Positions 11,365 through 22,573 of a DNA stretch of 64,000 nucleotides are shown one piece after another. The stretch's first letter is position 1; the number at the start of each line of letters is the position of its first letter. Source of the stretch: Schizochytrium sp. TIO01 (Eukaryota > Sar > Bigyra > Thraustochytrida > Thraustochytriidae); assembly GCA_004764695.1 (NCBI GenBank), contig SMSO01000014.1:3857148-3921147 (forward strand), written 5' to 3'. The position numbers and the translations under genes are program-made. The notes under the pieces are model-generated. The model ran no database searches and had not been told where the DNA came from. It saw only the letters and a list, made by a program, of their open reading frames with translations.

Positions 11365-14300
11365 TTAATACGAAGTTACATTTGTCTCACAGCAGCTCCT
11401 CGAGGTTTTACAAGTAGCTACGACATTTTCTCCACAGAACACGCAAGTATATGAACCTGGTGGCGCGTAGTACGAGTCAGGGCATTCCAAGGGCTCAATT
11501 GATCCCTCTGGACAATATGAACCTGCAGGGCAGTAATCAAAACAACGGTCCAAACCCTGTGAAGAACCATACGTTCCAGCAGGGCACGGGGTCTTGATGC
11601 CTTGTCGGCAGTATGAACCAGCAGGACACTGAATTTGTACAGTGCGATCTTTGTTTGTGTAATATCCTGGTGCAGATATCCGTGGCTGGGGACTACCCAA
11701 TGGACAAAAAAGCATTGCCTCAGAGTTATCTAAGCCACGAGGTAAATTAGGCACAATAAAATCCTTCTGTTGAAACAACCTAGTAACCGTCGGAACAGGC
11801 TGGTAATTTCCTTCATCATCTTTCTCATAATGAACCGACGGTACTGGGCCAACATGGCGACCAAGGTATCCTTGTTCCCACTCTGAAGATGGGTACGCTC
11901 CACACTGCAACTCACGAACAGGACGCTGATCGACTTGATAAAAATACCTTGTCACCTCATAGGCATTCAGGATCTGCTCCGAAGAAAGGTGTGTATTCCA
12001 ATGTAAAATACCGCCATACACTGCATCACTAGAACGACCACCATAGAGCATTGAAACATTTAAACTTTGATCGACTATTCCACGGTCATCACCATTATTA
12101 TCTTGCTCCCACACAAGTCGAGGTGCATCGTCTGGGTTCGCAAAGTAGGCTTCTGACGAAGAGTTTGCGCCTCCAGATGCGAGACAGTAAAAATTCCAGT
12201 CATCTTTGGCAACAACAATGCCTTCATGTCCGTAGCCACCCATATTAGGTCCAGAGCTTACATACAAGCGGTCACGATATGACCAATGGGTACCAATGAG
12301 AAAATAATCATTATCAGCTTCTTCTTTCGACAAGCCATCAAGTCCGTAGATATCCTCACTCAAGAATTTTTTCCAAAAACATAGAGTTTTTGAACCATTC
12401 CCTGGTCGCCAGCCTGTCGTAAGGTATTCATCTTCACTTTGAGAGCGGAAGCCATATTCCTCAGCGTCCCATTGCATAGTATTAGTGATATTGTATAGAC
12501 CTCTCTTGTCGTAGGCCATGTTCCATAAAGTTGGGTCCAATTCCTGGTGAGACCAAATTACAGAAAACTCGAAGAACTGTTCGGGGTAAACCTCAAGCAA
12601 ATGAACTAAACACGACCTATCAATGACATTGTCAGCACGGAAGGTTTGACGGTCTTTGGTGAGCCCAAGGGCATCAGCACATGTCCATGTCTCAGCTTCA
12701 ACTGTACCCTCAGGACAAAAGTAACCTGCTGGACACGCCCCCGAACAAGATGGGCTACCGAGCCCTGTTCGGTCACCGTATGTTCCAGCCGGGCAAGCTC
12801 GTTTAACTCCATCTTTGCAGTACGCTCCTACTTCACAAACGTATTGCCAGGATCGCTCTTCCGTAGTGTAATAGCCATTTCGAGTGGGGCGCGGAGCCCC
12901 GGAGCCCAGTGGACAGAACACAGCTGGGCTCTCACAGGGAAACGCTCGAGCTTCCACCGAAGCTTCAGGACAGTAATAACCTGCCGGACACCTCGCAGAG
13001 CAAAGCGATGTAGAGAGACCTTGCTTAGCACCATAAGTCCCTGGAGGGCAAGGGCGCATCTCCCCGTTTACACAGTAATGACCAAGCTCGCATGGAAGCT
13101 CGCTGGATTTGTCCTCACTTACATAGTAGCCTACCTGCACTGGAAAAGGTGATCCGGAGCCTTGTGGGCAATACCAGTCAGGTGTAGGACATTCAAATTG
13201 TCTACTGGAATGTGAAGCTGCAGGGCAGAAATACCCAGGTTCGCAAACCCCAGAGCAGTCCATTGTAATGAGACCCTCGAATGATCCATACGATCCGGGG
13301 GGGCACTCATATCGATCACCAAGAATGCAAAAGTGCCCCTTCTCGCAAAGTCTAGCGACGCTACGATTCATAGGTTCCCCGATAATTGTAAAACTAGCAT
13401 AGTACAGAGCATTATACTCCATAACGATACAATATGGGTCCGATAAGCTATAGTCGCACGACATCATGGTTGACTTGCGAGCAGCGCCTGTCAAAGTATC
13501 TGTGTAGTAGCCTTCAGGGACAGCGAGGGGGCTCGTAGCATCTGCTGCAGGGCAGTAACGATCCGGCCCACCGCATTCTGTAATATTTTCTGCATAGCAA
13601 AAATACCCGGCTTGACATGGTGTGCATTGATTCTGAGAAGATAATCCAATAGTGTCAGGGTTTGCGCTTCCTGCGGGACATGGAAAAACAAGCCCGTTCA
13701 TGCAATATGACCCTATAGGGCATTCGATCTGCATAGACCGATTTAATGGGGAGTAAAACCCTGCGTCAACAAGAACTGGAGCTGAAGAAGCCTCAGGACA
13801 ATAGGTGGAGGGACCACCACACGGAATTTCTTCAGGGCTTACGCTTGCAAGGGGACAATAGAAACCAGCTCGGCAAATGCCAGAGCAAGCTGAGTCTGAC
13901 AGCTCTCGTGCATTTCCGTATGTTCCGCCAGGGCAAGGGCTCCGAATTCCATCTTTGCAATAGTATCCGCGTTCGCAAATCCGCTCTTCCTGAGCATCCA
14001 TATCAACGTAACGACCTTCTGAAACTTTTTGCGGCGATGATGAACCCTCAGGACAGAAGCTCACGTTATCGAGAGGACATGGGATTGGGATACCATCGTT
14101 TTTGCAAAAGAAACCTTTTGGGCAAAGTTCGAGCACATTACTGGTACATATAAATCCAAGCTTAGGCACGCATACTTCTTCAATTATTTTATTTGAAGAC
14201 CCATCGCTTACAATACTAAGTTGAACGTTCATTTGAGGAACCGCATAAGCGTGGACAGCTACTTTAGGTCGAATAGTGCCTACAGGACAGCTTGCGTCCG

Positions 14301-14583
14301 CTGGACAAGCTTTACAAGATTTTTGCCCTACTAAATCATTATAGGTTCCTGCAGGGCATATGGTTTTCGTTCCGCTTACGCATTTGTGTCCTGGGGGGCA
14401 TACACGGGTGCCTCCGGTGCTTTCATAGGTTGCTAAATTGTTAACTTTATGCCCATTATTCACAACCCCTACCGCATGAGCGAAGGGTAGATCATAAAGA
14501 GCTTGGATGACAGTAAGTGCAGTGAGCATAAGAAGTTTGACGGAACTCGGTTTCCGCCATGGCGTATTGTGTCTTCGTGTCAT
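11365..14583 (-). CDS. Large secreted cysteine-rich repeat protein (ephrin-receptor-like GCC2/GCC3 type) with a LamG-like insert
   Basis: A 1072-residue protein from a clean ATG. A basic N-terminus and hydrophobic stretch ending FAHA-VG (~residues 16-38) form a signal peptide. From residue 62 onward come repeated CPAGTYG, CPAGYYCPE and GYYCKDG units, the pattern of the ephrin-receptor-like (GCC2/GCC3) cysteine-rich domain seen in many stramenopile and alveolate surface proteins. Residues ~646-894 break the pattern with a cysteine-poor segment rich in Trp, Tyr and Asp; its end (YGGILHWNTHLSSEQILNAY) resembles a laminin-G/concanavalin-like fold. Cysteine repeats then resume to the end. I see no C-terminal membrane span or GPI signal, so it is either secreted or the 3' end has an unrecognised intron. 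Several N-x-S/T sites fit an extracellular location. Ligand and role are unknown. Confidence 0.85.
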   Translation of the reverse strand: MTRRHNTPWRKPSSVKLLMLTALTVIQALYDLPFAHAVGVVNNGHKVNNLATYESTGGTRVCPPGHKCVSGTKTICPAGTYNDLVGQKSCKACPADASCPVGTIRPKVAVHAYAVPQMNVQLSIVSDGSSNKIIEEVCVPKLGFICTSNVLELCPKGFFCKNDGIPIPCPLDNVSFCPEGSSSPQKVSEGRYVDMDAQEERICERGYYCKDGIRSPCPGGTYGNARELSDSACSGICRAGFYCPLASVSPEEIPCGGPSTYCPEASSAPVLVDAGFYSPLNRSMQIECPIGSYCMNGLVFPCPAGSANPDTIGLSSQNQCTPCQAGYFCYAENITECGGPDRYCPAADATSPLAVPEGYYTDTLTGAARKSTMMSCDYSLSDPYCIVMEYNALYYASFTIIGEPMNRSVARLCEKGHFCILGDRYECPPGSYGSFEGLITMDCSGVCEPGYFCPAASHSSRQFECPTPDWYCPQGSGSPFPVQVGYYVSEDKSSELPCELGHYCVNGEMRPCPPGTYGAKQGLSTSLCSARCPAGYYCPEASVEARAFPCESPAVFCPLGSGAPRPTRNGYYTTEERSWQYVCEVGAYCKDGVKRACPAGTYGDRTGLGSPSCSGACPAGYFCPEGTVEAETWTCADALGLTKDRQTFRADNVIDRSCLVHLLEVYPEQFFEFSVIWSHQELDPTLWNMAYDKRGLYNITNTMQWDAEEYGFRSQSEDEYLTTGWRPGNGSKTLCFWKKFLSEDIYGLDGLSKEEADNDYFLIGTHWSYRDRLYVSSGPNMGGYGHEGIVVAKDDWNFYCLASGGANSSSEAYFANPDDAPRLVWEQDNNGDDRGIVDQSLNVSMLYGGRSSDAVYGGILHWNTHLSSEQILNAYEVTRYFYQVDQRPVRELQCGAYPSSEWEQGYLGRHVGPVPSVHYEKDDEGNYQPVPTVTRLFQQKDFIVPNLPRGLDNSEAMLFCPLGSPQPRISAPGYYTNKDRTVQIQCPAGSYCRQGIKTPCPAGTYGSSQGLDRCFDYCPAGSYCPEGSIEPLECPDSYYAPPGSYTCVFCGENVVATCKTSRSCCETNVTSY

Positions 14584-15808
14584 TGACCTGAATTCCGAAA
14601 GCAGAGATACAAAATTCCTCTGGAAGAGGGCTACCCGCCTCTCTCAGGTTTTGAGCAGCAGTATGAGCATAGAGCTGCACTATACGTCCTGGGTAGCAGC
14701 GCAGCTTATAGCTCTTGTTTTTATTTCAAAATTTTGCTCATCTGACATAGTAAACCGACTTATAATTCACTTATAAAAGGGTCTAACGGCTATTTTCTTT
14801 ATTTTTATTTTTTATAACAACTTGAATGAAGTACTAAAGCCTATTCCCAATTTTCGAAAGCTATGGAAAATGAGCACGCATTTTCTCAGGAACCAAAAAG
14901 ATAAGATCAGGGTAGTTTTCAAAACCAGGATAGCAATGACACTAGGATTTTTTGGATGGAAAAAAGGTGAACGAGGTGCGGACGTTAAACGATCGTCTGC
15001 CTCCACTTCACACATGCATCCTGGAAAAAATTTAACAGGAGCTAGTGTACGATTATCCCAAATGAGAACCAATAGGTACTTGGAACAAGAATGGAACTTA
15101 TTCTGGTTTTCACTTGATAAAATGAAAACTATAGAATAAAGTCTATAAGGGAAGCACGAAGAACTACACATCTAGATCTCGCAGCAAAGAATCCAAATCC
15201 AATCTCAAAGGAAATGATTGGATTCAGCTAACCTGAAAATCGTGAGAACAATGACTTATAACTTAGCAAAGACATTGTTTTGGTTATTTTGGGAAGCCTA
15301 TGTTCTCTCCATTTGCAAAAGGGATGAAATGGATAGAAATATTTCCCTTTGTTTGCAGTGTTGGTCACCTCACTTAGCTTGTTCTTGACATCAATCCCAT
15401 GAAGAAGCCTATTTTGAAATCTGGTGATTTTATTTAAGTATGTCCACAGGTGATTTTTTACGAAAAGAAATAAAGAAAAAGATCTACTTGTCAGTTGTCT
15501 AATATCTCTCCTTTTTTAATTCTAAAAATATTTAATTTAAAAAATCGAGAAAAGAGACAAAGTGACTTCGTATTTGCATTCCGTGGTTGCTTCGAGCAAA
15601 GGTCAGCAAGATAAAAGAAAGCAGCGACCGCGAAAACGATAAGATTTACCGTGTGCCCCCCCCCCTTGTGGCTGCTCTTCGCTAACTCACTGCAAAGGCA
15701 AACGCGAATGTTGCTTTTAATAAGACGATCGGCGCCAAGGGCCATATGAAAATTTAGCGTAGATGTAAGCTTGCAGTGATCTACAGCGACGTATTCATAT
15801 ACCCGAAT
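14584..15808. other. Intergenic, no gene recognised
   Basis: AT-rich sequence upstream of the cysteine-rich gene and downstream of the bestrophin-like gene. A 105-codon plus-strand frame at 14822-15139 has a counterpart of similar length on the other strand, and neither shows a motif. A C-run lies at 15656-15664. Confidence 0.5.
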
Positions 15809-17281
15809 TTAGGATGTACCGTTCTTTAATGCTGCGCGCTCCTCGAGTGCAATATCTCGCTCTTCTTCAGCCCTATCATAGTGGTAGTCAATACACTGGA
15901 TCAGAAGAGCAACGTCATGCTGCAGTTTAATGTTGTCAAAACCATTCTCCTGAATAAAAGGATCTTCCAAGGCGCGCCCTGCTGTGATAAGGCCCATCAA
16001 AACAAGGAAAGTCAGACATGAAATGGCAATGGCCATTCCATAAGACCCTGATTGCTCATAAATCCATGCAAAGTATGGACCGATGAACCAGGGCAAAACG
16101 AAGAGATAAACTCTTCCAAAAGATCGAGTTGCTTGAGGAGTACGATACACTTTCTGGTTGCGGAGGAGGTTAATACGCTGCTGAAGAAACCAGATGTACT
16201 GTGCCAGGCGTGAGGATTCGTTTCCTGGCATGCCAGTTGCCTTCATAGTCTCCACGGCTGTATAGAGTCTTCGAAAGAGCACGGCAAAACGCTGTTCAAT
16301 ATCAGAGCGCTTTGCAACAACTTCCTGAACGCGTTTTCCATCATTCTTGAAAACGTAATTTCTTGCGCGGCCCGTTATCCAAGGGATAGAGAGATACTGG
16401 TATAGCAGCTCGGCCATCTCTACGGCAGTGTCCCTTACATACCGGTTATACCAGTCTGGGAGCTCCGCGCGACCTCCCCATTCCTTCGAAGCAGCGCTGG
16501 GAAAATCCCAAATGAGCGATCCACACACAATTGAAGTTAGCACGGAGCGAAAATCCGCGGCATGCTGTAAGGCCTGCTCTCGACGTCCAAATGCTTGTCC
16601 CATAAGATACGTCAGTGGGAACGTGACCGAGAATGCCAAGAAAGACATGTCGAGTTTAGCTGCGATAAGCGTACCCTCATCATCCTCATACTCAAGGAAA
16701 AATATTGTGGCACCAATTGCGTTCGCGAGGACTAGGAGAGATTCAAAAGAACATGTGAGCTTGAGGTAAATGTACAATGCACCAATTTCATCTTGTAGCG
16801 TTGTCCACAACCTCATGCAAAAACTCTGTCGCCACCTTCCCCCCCTTGCGCCAGTTTCCAAGTTCTCCCTACTTAATGTGTCTTCGTAAAATTCGAGCTG
16901 CCTGAATAGCATCGGTTTCAGTTTTTCGCCCTCACTGGTAGCACTTTTCTTAGCCAATTTTTTCTGTGCATTCTCGTTGTCTACCTCTCCCAAGTTTACA
17001 TCAATACCACTATTTTTCTCCAGGTCTCCGCTGGCGAAGTTCGCCATGCCAGATTTTTCACCGTAGTCAGAGTTATCGGTGTCAAAAAGCTCATCGTCGC
17101 TACTGCTGTGGCGAGCAGCCCGAGCGTTTGCTGATCCTGGTGATGTTGCTGATGCGGTCCCGGCCGGCGGCGGCATGTCCATCGCTCGGGAGTCACGTGC
17201 TTCTAGCTGCACGGTCTGAAGTCTGCGGAGGCTCCCGCTCGCGACGGAACCTTCCGACGCGCTGCCAGTGGCGCTCTCCAT
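15809..17281 (-). CDS. Bestrophin-like multi-pass membrane protein
   Basis: Bestrophins are anion channels; in plants and algae related proteins sit in plastid or plasma membranes. I start at the ATG at 17281 (490 residues), since the longer frame begins at a GTG. Residues 1-125 are polar, Ser- and Asp-rich and probably disordered. Hydrophobic segments follow at about 176-198, 209-230, 393-412 and 414-438. After the last span the sequence GLITAGRALEDPF, then N-I-K-L, resembles the conserved bestrophin E-x-P-F turn after the final helix. The middle region (NRYVRD, LLYQYLS, QQRINLLRNQK) fits the cytoplasmic helices. Overall similarity is weak, so this is a probable bestrophin/UPF0187 relative rather than a certain one. 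No signal or transit peptide is evident. Confidence 0.55.
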   Translation of the reverse strand: MESATGSASEGSVASGSLRRLQTVQLEARDSRAMDMPPPAGTASATSPGSANARAARHSSSDDELFDTDNSDYGEKSGMANFASGDLEKNSGIDVNLGEVDNENAQKKLAKKSATSEGEKLKPMLFRQLEFYEDTLSRENLETGARGGRWRQSFCMRLWTTLQDEIGALYIYLKLTCSFESLLVLANAIGATIFFLEYEDDEGTLIAAKLDMSFLAFSVTFPLTYLMGQAFGRREQALQHAADFRSVLTSIVCGSLIWDFPSAASKEWGGRAELPDWYNRYVRDTAVEMAELLYQYLSIPWITGRARNYVFKNDGKRVQEVVAKRSDIEQRFAVLFRRLYTAVETMKATGMPGNESSRLAQYIWFLQQRINLLRNQKVYRTPQATRSFGRVYLFVLPWFIGPYFAWIYEQSGSYGMAIAISCLTFLVLMGLITAGRALEDPFIQENGFDNIKLQHDVALLIQCIDYHYDRAEEERDIALEERAALKNGTS

Positions 17282-18385
17282 GTATGCAAAGGCCACCTCG
17301 AGCTGGAAACTCCGAGTTCCACTGGAAGTTGATCAGAGTGGGCGGCCGCTTGAAGAAGATCAGGCCGAGCAGCTTCAAAGGGTTTAGACCAGAGCGCACT
17401 TTTGCTTAGGAAACAGATTGCCTTGGAGGTCTTCCCAAGCGGCGTACGTGCTAGCTCGGATCGGTGTTTTTGAGTTGAGGTTGGGTTCTGTCTCTTGGAA
17501 TCCGTGTTGATTCAAAGTTTGAACTGGAATTTGATTTCGAATTTGAAAAGTCGAAGTTTTCGAGCTTTTAAAATTTTATCTTCAAATTTCAAGTTCACAC
17601 CAAAACAAAGTAAGTTTTATAGAGTTCACGCAGCAGAACAACGAGGGCTTTCGGTGAGGGCCACAACAAACCCAGCACTTGAAACCGTGGGGATCCGAGA
17701 CGCAAGAACAGTGAACCCCAAGATCACCCAGGAAGCCACCTCTGACAGAGCAAAGAGCGCTTGTACCTACCACGTAACAATAACCTCGATTCGTGCTGAC
17801 GAGCTTCAGAACACAAAGACTAATAGCCCCTCGAGGCCTACTATTCGCTATCAACTCCTACGTGAAAAGTCCCCTCAGAGAACCCGCTGCAACGGCCTCT
17901 TTATATAGGGATCTCTATAGTCGCTTGTATATGATCGTTCTTTGCTTAGGTCGTTCTGTTTGTTCTCAGAGGAGGCGTTCTATCTGGCGTTCTTTGATGT
18001 TCCTTTCTTGAAAGACGGACTATAAGAAGTAGAGAGACTGATTGAATCAACTGTGGTTCTCCTGCAGCGAGGAAGCCCTTCGCAAGAAGTGAAGGCCTGC
18101 TGTAGTGGAAGGCTGGAACAGAAGAGCGAGATCTAGAGCTTTCGTTGAGATTGAAGTCGTTGGTATCGCTGGGCAGAACTCTCGGGCGGCTCAACTTCAA
18201 GTTGGGCAACTTTGGAGAATGGGTCAAAAAATCTGATCTTTCCGATCCCAAGCACACTCTTCGAAGTCTTAAAAAAAGATAGTTCTACCTGCAGTATCCA
18301 AACTCGCCACCGCTGCTCTCTTGAGCTTTGCGTGTTAATTGAGACCTCAGAAGTCTTCTTGAGGTCCGTCAGACTGCTTCCCGCG
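17282..18385. other. Intergenic between divergent genes
   Basis: About 1.1 kb between the divergently transcribed bestrophin-like and HINT genes; it should contain both promoters. Open frames of 60-137 codons occur on both strands but none has a recognisable motif. TTCGAA-like and TTTGAA-like repeats occur near 17510-17580. Confidence 0.5.
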
Positions 18386-18886
18386 ATGCGTTCTGCTCTG
18401 CGTCGCGTGGATGTTTTGCGCCGTACTCTAGTGCCGTCTTTGTCCGAGACCAAAGGCCCGCGGCTCATGACAACCTCGGCTCACGATGAGACCGCTGCTG
18501 CTCAACGTGCTGCTACCAGTGGCGCAGCGTCGGACAATGGTCCCACAATCTTCGACAAGATCCTAAGCCGCGAGATCCCTGCTAGTGTGGTCTTCGAAGA
18601 CGACCTTTGCATGGCATTCCGCGACGTCAACCCTCAAGCGCCGTCTCATCTCCTCGTCATCCCAAAGCGTCGCGGAAACCTCTCGCAGCTCAGCAAAGCT
18701 CAAGATGAAGACAAGGATATCCTTGGGCATTTGATGCTTGCTGCCAGCAAGGTTGCTCGTCAGGAGGGCCTCGCTGAGTCTGGATACCGGATTGTCGTTA
18801 ATGACGGCGTCCATGGTTGCCAAAGTGTATATCACATCCATCTTCATATTATTGGAGGGCGCCAGCTCACTTGGCCTCCTGGATAA
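18386..18886 (+). CDS. HINT1: HINT-type histidine triad nucleotide-binding protein
   Basis: HINT proteins hydrolyse AMP-lysine-type phosphoramidates. Residues 54-166 match the family end to end: TIFDKILSREIPASVVFEDD, then NPQAPSHLLVIPK, then the histidine triad HIHLHII (His150, 152, 154) and the C-terminal GGRQLTWPPG. I chose the ATG at 18386 (166 residues). An in-frame ATG at 18212 would add 58 residues, but those look like UTR. The chosen N-terminus begins MRSALRRVDVLRRTL, rich in Arg and without acids until residue 9, so a mitochondrial form like animal HINT2 is plausible; a second in-frame ATG at residue 28 could give a cytosolic form. All catalytic residues are present. Confidence 0.93.
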   Translation: MRSALRRVDVLRRTLVPSLSETKGPRLMTTSAHDETAAAQRAATSGAASDNGPTIFDKILSREIPASVVFEDDLCMAFRDVNPQAPSHLLVIPKRRGNLSQLSKAQDEDKDILGHLMLAASKVARQEGLAESGYRIVVNDGVHGCQSVYHIHLHIIGGRQLTWPPG

Positions 18887-20074
18887 AGCAGTTCATAATT
18901 CTGCATAAATGGAACAAGAGCCTTCAGATCCACGACAAAGGTTTGAGTTACTGTGTGTTGATGTCTGCAACGATGGTTCGCAAAAGGCTGTTGAATTTGA
19001 GAACTGTGGAACGTGTGGGAATAATCTTTCTGTGTTTGTGCGGGAGGACTGTATCTTGTTTCTTTGATTTTTCAAGTTCAAGTCTTGTCTTATTCCTGAT
19101 GCTGGTGCTAGTGAGGGGTGCTAGTGAAAGAGGGATGAGGATCAATAATGGGATTAAAGAAATAAGAAAACTTTATTAAATATAAATTTTGATGTATTCT
19201 TGAATGTACTGCAGCTGAAGCAAGGTCATCTGGATGGTGAATGCTAGGATTCATGATATGGTATATAGAGTCGTACAAACCCCAGAAGGGGCGACAATTT
19301 GATGTCGTGGTCGGATAACTGCTCCACATATACATCTCGACTCTTTTTCTGCCTCTTGAATTATTTTGGAGTTTTATTTAATATCAGTATGCCAATTGCT
19401 TTCCCTTCTCCTATTGCTTGGGTCTGAAGTTTTGCTAATGGGGAGGCTTTTCCTTATTTTGTTTCATGTATTGCAAATTAAAACTTGGGCGTTCAAAATA
19501 CGCCATTTCACTGCTTATCTGCCATCTACTCGTGCGGATTGTGAAGTTTGGCAGTTCAAGCAAGAAAGCAATATCCCAAGTGGTTTCGTTTACTTCTTCT
19601 CTACAATCTGATTATGTGAAGTTGTAAAGCTTTGGCAGTTCAGTCAAGAAAGTCATATGATGCTTTCCTTCATACATTGCTGCAAGCTTTTGGTGATTGG
19701 TCATTCTCAGAGGTGCGCATTTTTTACTGCTCCCTCCTTTTGTGGAGAGGACTTAATCTTGAGCCCCGATATAGAAGGCGCGACATTGATGGTGTTCCTT
19801 GTACGAGCTCGTCCAAATATCGATCAGATAGTTATCACACACCGTACAAGCTGAGGGCAGACGATTAAAATAATAACAATAATAATACTAAAAATTGCAC
19901 TGGCGAAGCAGGCCATGTCTCAGACTTCTGAAGCTCGGGAGACCCGAATGCCAATAATTGCGGTCTCAATTCTTGGGCCACTGTACCAGTAACCCATGTG
20001 GTACAGCAGTAGTCACCCTCTGGTCACTGACATGCTATGGCAGCAGAACCATCGATGCCTGCGGATATACTTTC

Positions 20075-20089
20075 CTAGCTAGCTAGCTA

Positions 20090-20145
<56 letters not shown>
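20075..20145. repeat. CTAG to CTGG tetranucleotide tract
   Basis: Four CTAG units pass without a break into about thirteen CTGG units, a single-base change of the repeat unit part-way along a ~70-bp array. Confidence 0.9.
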
Positions 20146-20917
20146 CATTGCAGCCTTCTCATTGTGTGCGCGGCTATCCTTTCGAGATCCAAGACTCCCT
20201 TTACTTCCACCCATCCACTTTACAAGCTGCTCTAGAGGCTAGTACACGAGTTCCCCAAAGCAACCCAATACAAAGCCCGCTAGTCTACAGAACTACAGCT
20301 CTTATCAAAATCACATCCTTCGCAATTAAAGACCTAGCTAAGTTTTTGTGTCACCACTGCCTGCCATCGAGGGAGATCTTGAGCTATCGCTTTCATCCGT
20401 CGCATACGTTTCCGTAGTTCTCGTTCAACCTCGGCCTTTGTGTTTGTAAAAATAAGCAAGCATCAATGAGCTTTACATTGCACTTCCAAGTCACTTCCCA
20501 ATTGCAGCACACAGTAAGTAAGCAAGCACATTTGCATATCTGACACCGCAATTCGATTCTCCAAAGCAGACCAAGCTTTTGTTTGCATCAGGTCCGAAGG
20601 CCAGCAACCATCCATCCAGCTCGAGTCGATCCAGTCGTTTCAAACGAAGCTCGGCTGCTGTTTCTTGGAGTTTGTTTCTCTTGTGCCTGCGAGTCAAACT
20701 TCTTCAAGAAGAACTGAAGGCGTCGATGATTATGATGGATCAAGAGTTAGTTGACTGACCATTGTATGGTTAGAAGAAGGAGGCAAAGGTGTTAATTCCA
20801 ACTTTCGCATCTTCTCGTCTCTGGTTCACCTCCTTGTTACTTTCGTATCAGTTCAATAATCGCATGATCATGGCGCTGCCCATCATTGGACGCCTTAGTC
20901 AACAGCTAGCGACAAAG

Positions 20918-20952
20918 TGAATGAATGAATGAATGAATGAATGAATGAATGA
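20918..20952. repeat. ATGA tetranucleotide repeat
   Basis: About eight to nine uninterrupted ATGA units. Related GAAT/ATTC tracts occur in the 4-7 kb region of the window. Confidence 0.85.
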
Positions 20953-21524
20953 AAATGTTAACAAAGACTCTTGATCCAATTGGATGATAGGTAGCTCAGC
21001 GACCCGATACTCTTTGGCACGAGGCCATGAGACGGTATTTGTAGTTTGCTTGCAGTGGAGTGAAGGTCGTCGTTTGGTGTTTCTTGGGTTGAGCTGGCGC
21101 CCAGGTAACAAACAATAAAGAGCTCTTCAAAGCTAGATTCTCGCTGCTGAGAACAACTTGTTCCCATGAAAAGGAGTACCTCCTACTACTTCTGCTACTG
21201 CAAACTTCGAAGTGACTACCATTTCTCTTTAGGATAAGAAAAACAAACAGAAGGGAAGATAAAGATAGTAGGGGATGCTAGAGAGGTCTTAGGTGAAAGG
21301 GTGATAAAGTATGATTAGATTATTTATGAAAGAGCGAATCAGTCAGAGCTCTGGCAGAGGCAAGCAAGCGAGGTAGCAAACGGGAATCAAAAGCCGCGTG
21401 CCGTCGCCTCTGGTCGCTGCTGGGAGGTTCCTTCTCACTGATAGTTGTGATCTGTGCCCCGAGGCTAGTAACCACGAGAGCAGGAGCTCGCTCGTTTATT
21501 TTCTTAAAGTAAAGGTCTGCCAAG

Positions 21525-21893
21525 ATGCCCTCCATTGACCCCAAGGTTTTCTTCTCCAATGAGCGCACGTACCTGCACTGGCTCAACACTGGCGTGACAA
21601 TCGGCAGCATTGGAAGCGCGCTGCTTGGATTCTCCGGCATGGCATCTGCTAGCTCGGAAACCAGCTCTTACGGCGCTCTCCGTATGATCGGCCTGCTCAT
21701 GCTGGGTCTTTCGATCCTCTTCACCATGAATGCCATGTACCAATTCAGAAGGCGCGGAATCCTGCTCCGTAAACTCTCAGGAACCGGATACGAGGACTCT
21801 GTTGGCCCTATTGCTCTCTCTGTTGTCCTCGTACTCTCCCTCGGCGGTATTTACGCAACCTATATCACCAAGGGCGTGGCGATCCACCCCTAA
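21525..21893 (+). CDS. VTC1: Vacuolar transporter chaperone subunit 1 (DUF202)
   Basis: VTC1 is the small membrane subunit of the polyphosphate polymerase complex, which makes polyphosphate from ATP and moves it into vacuoles or acidocalcisomes. The 122-residue protein matches yeast Vtc1 in size and layout. The N-terminal motif PKVFFSNERTYLHWLNTGV (residues 6-24) is the DUF202 signature, and three membrane spans follow at about 22-40, 52-71 and 95-116. A basic turn FRRRGILLRK sits between spans two and three. There is no SPX or catalytic polymerase domain here, so the partner (a VTC4 homologue) must be encoded elsewhere. The ATG at 21525 is the first in the frame. Confidence 0.93.
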   Translation: MPSIDPKVFFSNERTYLHWLNTGVTIGSIGSALLGFSGMASASSETSSYGALRMIGLLMLGLSILFTMNAMYQFRRRGILLRKLSGTGYEDSVGPIALSVVLVLSLGGIYATYITKGVAIHP

Positions 21894-22573
21894 GACGTAG
21901 TAAATGCCATCTATTTGACATATTCACCGACCAAGATATCGCTCTACTGATGAAGCCGTGAGAACCTTACTGCGACATCATCATAGACATAATGAGCCTA
22001 TGATGGTGTGCTGACCCGGTCTGCTTCTCTGGTGAAAATTATCTTGGAAACCTTCACTAACTCGTCGACGAAGGAGGGGATTTGCTTCTTTGACGAAAAC
22101 CTCAAATTGTCGAAAACAACCAACTTCATGACCCATGCGGCTTGCTTTGGTAAGCTCCTAAACGGCTCGCGTAGCGACGTGGCTAATGAAAGGTTATATG
22201 CCTGGCTGCCTCTGTGCGACAATTTTATAAAACCATCAACCTCGTAACGTAGACTTTTCACAACCTACCTCCTTCACCTACCGTTGAATTTTTGTTATTC
22301 AATTCTTGATACGACGCAGTAAAACCCTTACATACTTGTTATAGTTTATCTATATTTTCAATCTTGAATAGATATCGCATGCGACTTGGAACATGGTAGA
22401 TATCTTCTCATGGTACGACCCAGCGTTTCAGTCAAGTCCGCTAGCAATTAGAAAAAAAAGTGAAATATATGGATACTACCATGTGCCTGATAATGGTTGC
22501 AATACTAGAATCAAGTTAAATCACTATAATTATTATATTGGATAAGTTCTGACGCGACTTTAGAACGAAAACT
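21894..22573. other. Intergenic between convergent genes
   Basis: AT-rich 3' flanks of VTC1 and of the FZ-like gene. An 87-codon minus frame and a 79-codon plus frame overlap each other at ~22000-22260 without any recognisable motif. Confidence 0.5.

Larger units (their letters stand above)
18887..21524. other. Gene-poor intergenic region with simple repeats
   Basis: About 2.6 kb with no recognisable gene. It holds an imperfect ~35-bp direct repeat (19544-19580 and 19617-19655, sharing TTTGGCAGTTCA and CAAGAAAG), the CTAG/CTGG tract at 20075-20145 and an ATGA tract at 20918-20952. The right end is the VTC1 promoter. Confidence 0.55.

Noticed and set aside
17495-17908. 137-codon plus-strand frame between the bestrophin-like and HINT genes
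   Set aside because: No motif, opposed by a 90-codon frame on the other strand, and located in an expected double promoter region.
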